Positions 62,863 to 64,000 of a DNA stretch of 64,000 bases are shown here, piece after piece; the stretch's first letter is position 1; each line of letters opens with the position of its first letter. The stretch spans positions 153,542 through 217,541 of the forward strand of contig NZ_JBGQOM010000009.1 in NCBI RefSeq assembly GCF_052119645.1. The letters run 5' to 3'. Both the position numbers and the translations under genes were made by a program. Source of the stretch: Paraglaciecola sp030730205. GTDB lineage: Bacteria > Pseudomonadota > Gammaproteobacteria > Enterobacterales > Alteromonadaceae. The notes beneath the pieces were generated by a model. It did not search any database. It was not told the origin of the DNA and saw nothing but the letters and a program-made list of their open reading frames with translations.

Positions 62863-63636
62863 TCAATTTTTATCTAAAGCTTGGGCAACCTCTTCGGCTG
62901 TTGCACCACCATTGGTTGCGTACTTCTCCAAATTCTCATTTGAGATCCCAGAATTTTGACCGGTCTCGATAATCTTTTTAACTTGTTCTCTTTGAGCTGA
63001 TGATTCTCTCACAGCTGTTGTTATCACAATCTCAGCGTCATTAGGGAAACTAGCAAGAAGTGCTTCAACTACATACTCTCCAACCAAGGGCACAGCTCCG
63101 ATGGCTGAGGTTAATATTTCAACTAATTTAGATGGATGCTCTTTAGCGAGTGATTGCACAATATAATCAGCAGAATCTGGCTCTGTTACTACTGCGATTC
63201 TAACTATTTCATCCAATTCGCCTGGTGTTGAATTCGCCGCAGCGGTAACAACAAAATCTACATAGCTTGGATCTGCATTAATTGCTGTTTCGACTATGCT
63301 AGTGCAGCTACTGATTCCCTTCCTTAAAGCCATTGTAACAACCTCTTCAGTTAAAGTTGGTTGTGCAGAAATAGCTGCATGGATGATTTCTTTATATTGT
63401 TCTGGGTACAAATCTAGGGCGGTATCAATAATGCTGGCAGCTTCTTGAGGATAATGTCTCACTATACTCTTAATGGCCCTACCGATTGACATGTTTTGTT
63501 GGACTTGGTTTTGTATAAATGAACTGGTTAGTTCGGGTGTTACGTTATTATCTGTGTTTTCAATTGCACCGGCTAAAGCGCAATGCGCTAAACTACTAAT
63601 AAATAAGGTGCTTAAGGCTACTCTTTTAATATTCAT
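62863..63636 (-). CDS. Secreted protein of eleven tandem 15-residue repeats, function unknown
   Basis: 257 residues. A signal peptide (1-22, cut after ALA) is followed by a short linker and then residues 48-212. That block is eleven exact 15-residue units with the pattern P-x5-(I/V)-(I/V/L)-x2-(A/L)-hydrophobic-x3; for example PEQYKEIIHAAISAQ, PGELDEIVRIAVVTE, PDSADYIVQSLAKEH. Units 1 and 5 have Asn and Ile instead of Pro. The period predicts one short Pro-capped helix per unit stacked into a solenoid. The C-terminal 45 residues are non-repetitive. LAHC near residue 19 is not a proper lipobox. No family is recognised. Monocistronic, with its own terminator, next to a stable-RNA promoter region. 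Confidence 0.8.
   Translation of the reverse strand: MNIKRVALSTLFISSLAHCALAGAIENTDNNVTPELTSSFIQNQVQQNMSIGRAIKSIVRHYPQEAASIIDTALDLYPEQYKEIIHAAISAQPTLTEEVVTMALRKGISSCTSIVETAINADPSYVDFVVTAAANSTPGELDEIVRIAVVTEPDSADYIVQSLAKEHPSKLVEILTSAIGAVPLVGEYVVEALLASFPNDAEIVITTAVRESSAQREQVKKIIETGQNSGISNENLEKYATNGGATAEEVAQALDKN
63001..63495 (-). repeat. Eleven 45-bp protein-coding repeat units
   Basis: The coding sequence is periodic at 15 codons, with no insertions or deletions over 495 bases. Similarity is seen at protein level (Pro, two aliphatic residues, Ala); the DNA copies have diverged, so the duplication is old. Confidence 0.75.
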
Positions 63637-63795
63637 TCTACTTCACCAACTACATTGCGTTACTAACTGAGTTCAGACCTCCCTGTCTACTGTAGGTTCA
63701 ATTTAACAATAAATTTACCAAATAAACAGTAATTAAGCACTTTGCTGAATATTCATACGTATAAAAAATAATTTCTACAAATTTGTATTTCTTGC

Positions 63796-63823
63796 TTGAC
63801 CTTGTCTCCCAAATCTATAGAAT
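63796..63823 (+). promoter_or_regulatory. Stable-RNA promoter P1
   Basis: TTGACC (63796-63801), a 16-base spacer and TAGAAT (63818-63823), then GCGCCTCC. The G+C-rich discriminator and 16-base spacer are typical of rRNA promoters. Confidence 0.7.
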
Positions 63824-63887
63824 GCGCCTCCTCGCTTCGGGACAGACTTTAAAAGGCTGAAACGACACAGGCTTAGGTCAGTGAGTG

Positions 63888-63905
63888 AGACTCTTCGGAG
63901 TCAAG
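63888..63905 (+). other. Small UUCG hairpin between the tandem promoters
   Basis: GACTC-TTCG-GAGTC forms a short stem with the very stable UUCG loop, in the transcript expected from P1. It could be a leader structure. Confidence 0.4.
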
Positions 63906-63955
63906 CAGTTAGCGGGTTGTAGAGAAGGGTTTTAAAAATTAATTTAAAAACTTTC

Positions 63956-63983
63956 TTGACAACGAAAACGGATAGCGTAATAT
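63956..63983 (+). promoter_or_regulatory. Stable-RNA promoter P2
   Basis: TTGACA (63956-63961), a 16-base spacer and TAATAT (63978-63983), then GCGCCTCCCGCTT. An A/T-tract resembling an UP element (TTTTAAAAATTAATTTAAAA) lies directly upstream. Probably the start of an rRNA operon whose genes lie beyond the window. Confidence 0.78.
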
Positions 63984-64000
63984 GCGCCTCCCGCTTGAGA

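Noticed and set aside
63568..63582. LAHC near residue 19 of the repeat protein as a lipobox
   Set aside because: His at -1 is not accepted by lipoprotein signal peptidase; the signal peptide fits normal cleavage after ALA.
1..64000. CRISPR arrays, insertion sequences, prophage, tRNA genes
   Set aside because: I found no regularly spaced direct repeats, transposase or integrase motifs, or tRNA-like sequence in the stretches between genes.

Overview
The window looks like chromosomal DNA of a marine gammaproteobacterium of the Alteromonadales (Alteromonadaceae, Paraglaciecola/Glaciecola-like). The evidence is protein similarity and gene order: pykA-hexR-zwf-pgl-edd-glk-eda, an argE/argCBFGHA divergon, MotX of the sodium-driven polar flagellum, TonB-dependent receptors with ECF sigma/FecR regulation, and a pectin-degrading locus. 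The genus is inference. I see no tRNA, rRNA, insertion sequence, prophage or CRISPR array; an rRNA-type promoter region is cut by the right edge.

Layout. 1-2212: the 3' end of the tRNA-modifying rhodanese TrhO, a small EF-hand protein and a saccharopine-dehydrogenase-like reductase. 2392-10806: central sugar metabolism. Pyruvate kinase and the regulator HexR are on the minus strand; divergently, zwf-pgl-edd-glk-eda encodes glucose phosphorylation and the complete Entner-Doudoroff route. Three HexR-like palindromes lie in the intergenic spaces. 10885-22079: rhamnogalacturonan-I utilisation, with a lipoprotein carrying two SGNH acetylesterase domains, a divergent PL11 lyase lipoprotein and a TonB-dependent receptor. 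The two enzymes share CBM35-like and fibronectin-III-like modules. 22178-23654: a HupE/UreJ-type membrane protein and a HopJ-family protein.

23746-31968: arginine biosynthesis, argCBFGHA on the minus strand and argE divergent. The 303-bp divergon has two ARG boxes with the canonical 3-bp gap. On the argC side there is a strong intrinsic terminator preceded by a 21-codon reading frame ending Arg-Arg-stop, a candidate arginine attenuator. 32007-38036: a degenerate GGDEF protein, methylglyoxal synthase, CpxR/CpxA with a likely Cpx box, a CBS-pair protein, lysophospholipase PldB and TrmL.

38050-45663: an ECF sigma/FecR pair, a TonB-dependent receptor with an N-terminal STN signalling domain and, converging on it, SapC, a DUF6445-type putative oxygenase and two unrecognised genes. 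46081-53611: a TIGR02647 protein, MotX, a hypothetical, RNase R, RlmB, a zinc-ribbon protein and an acyl-CoA synthetase. 53959-62426: the spc and alpha ribosomal operons from rplN to rplQ with secY and rpoA. The S10 operon that usually precedes rplN is absent here. 62863-63636: a secreted protein built of eleven 15-residue repeats. 63796-64000: two tandem strong promoters of stable-RNA type at the window edge.
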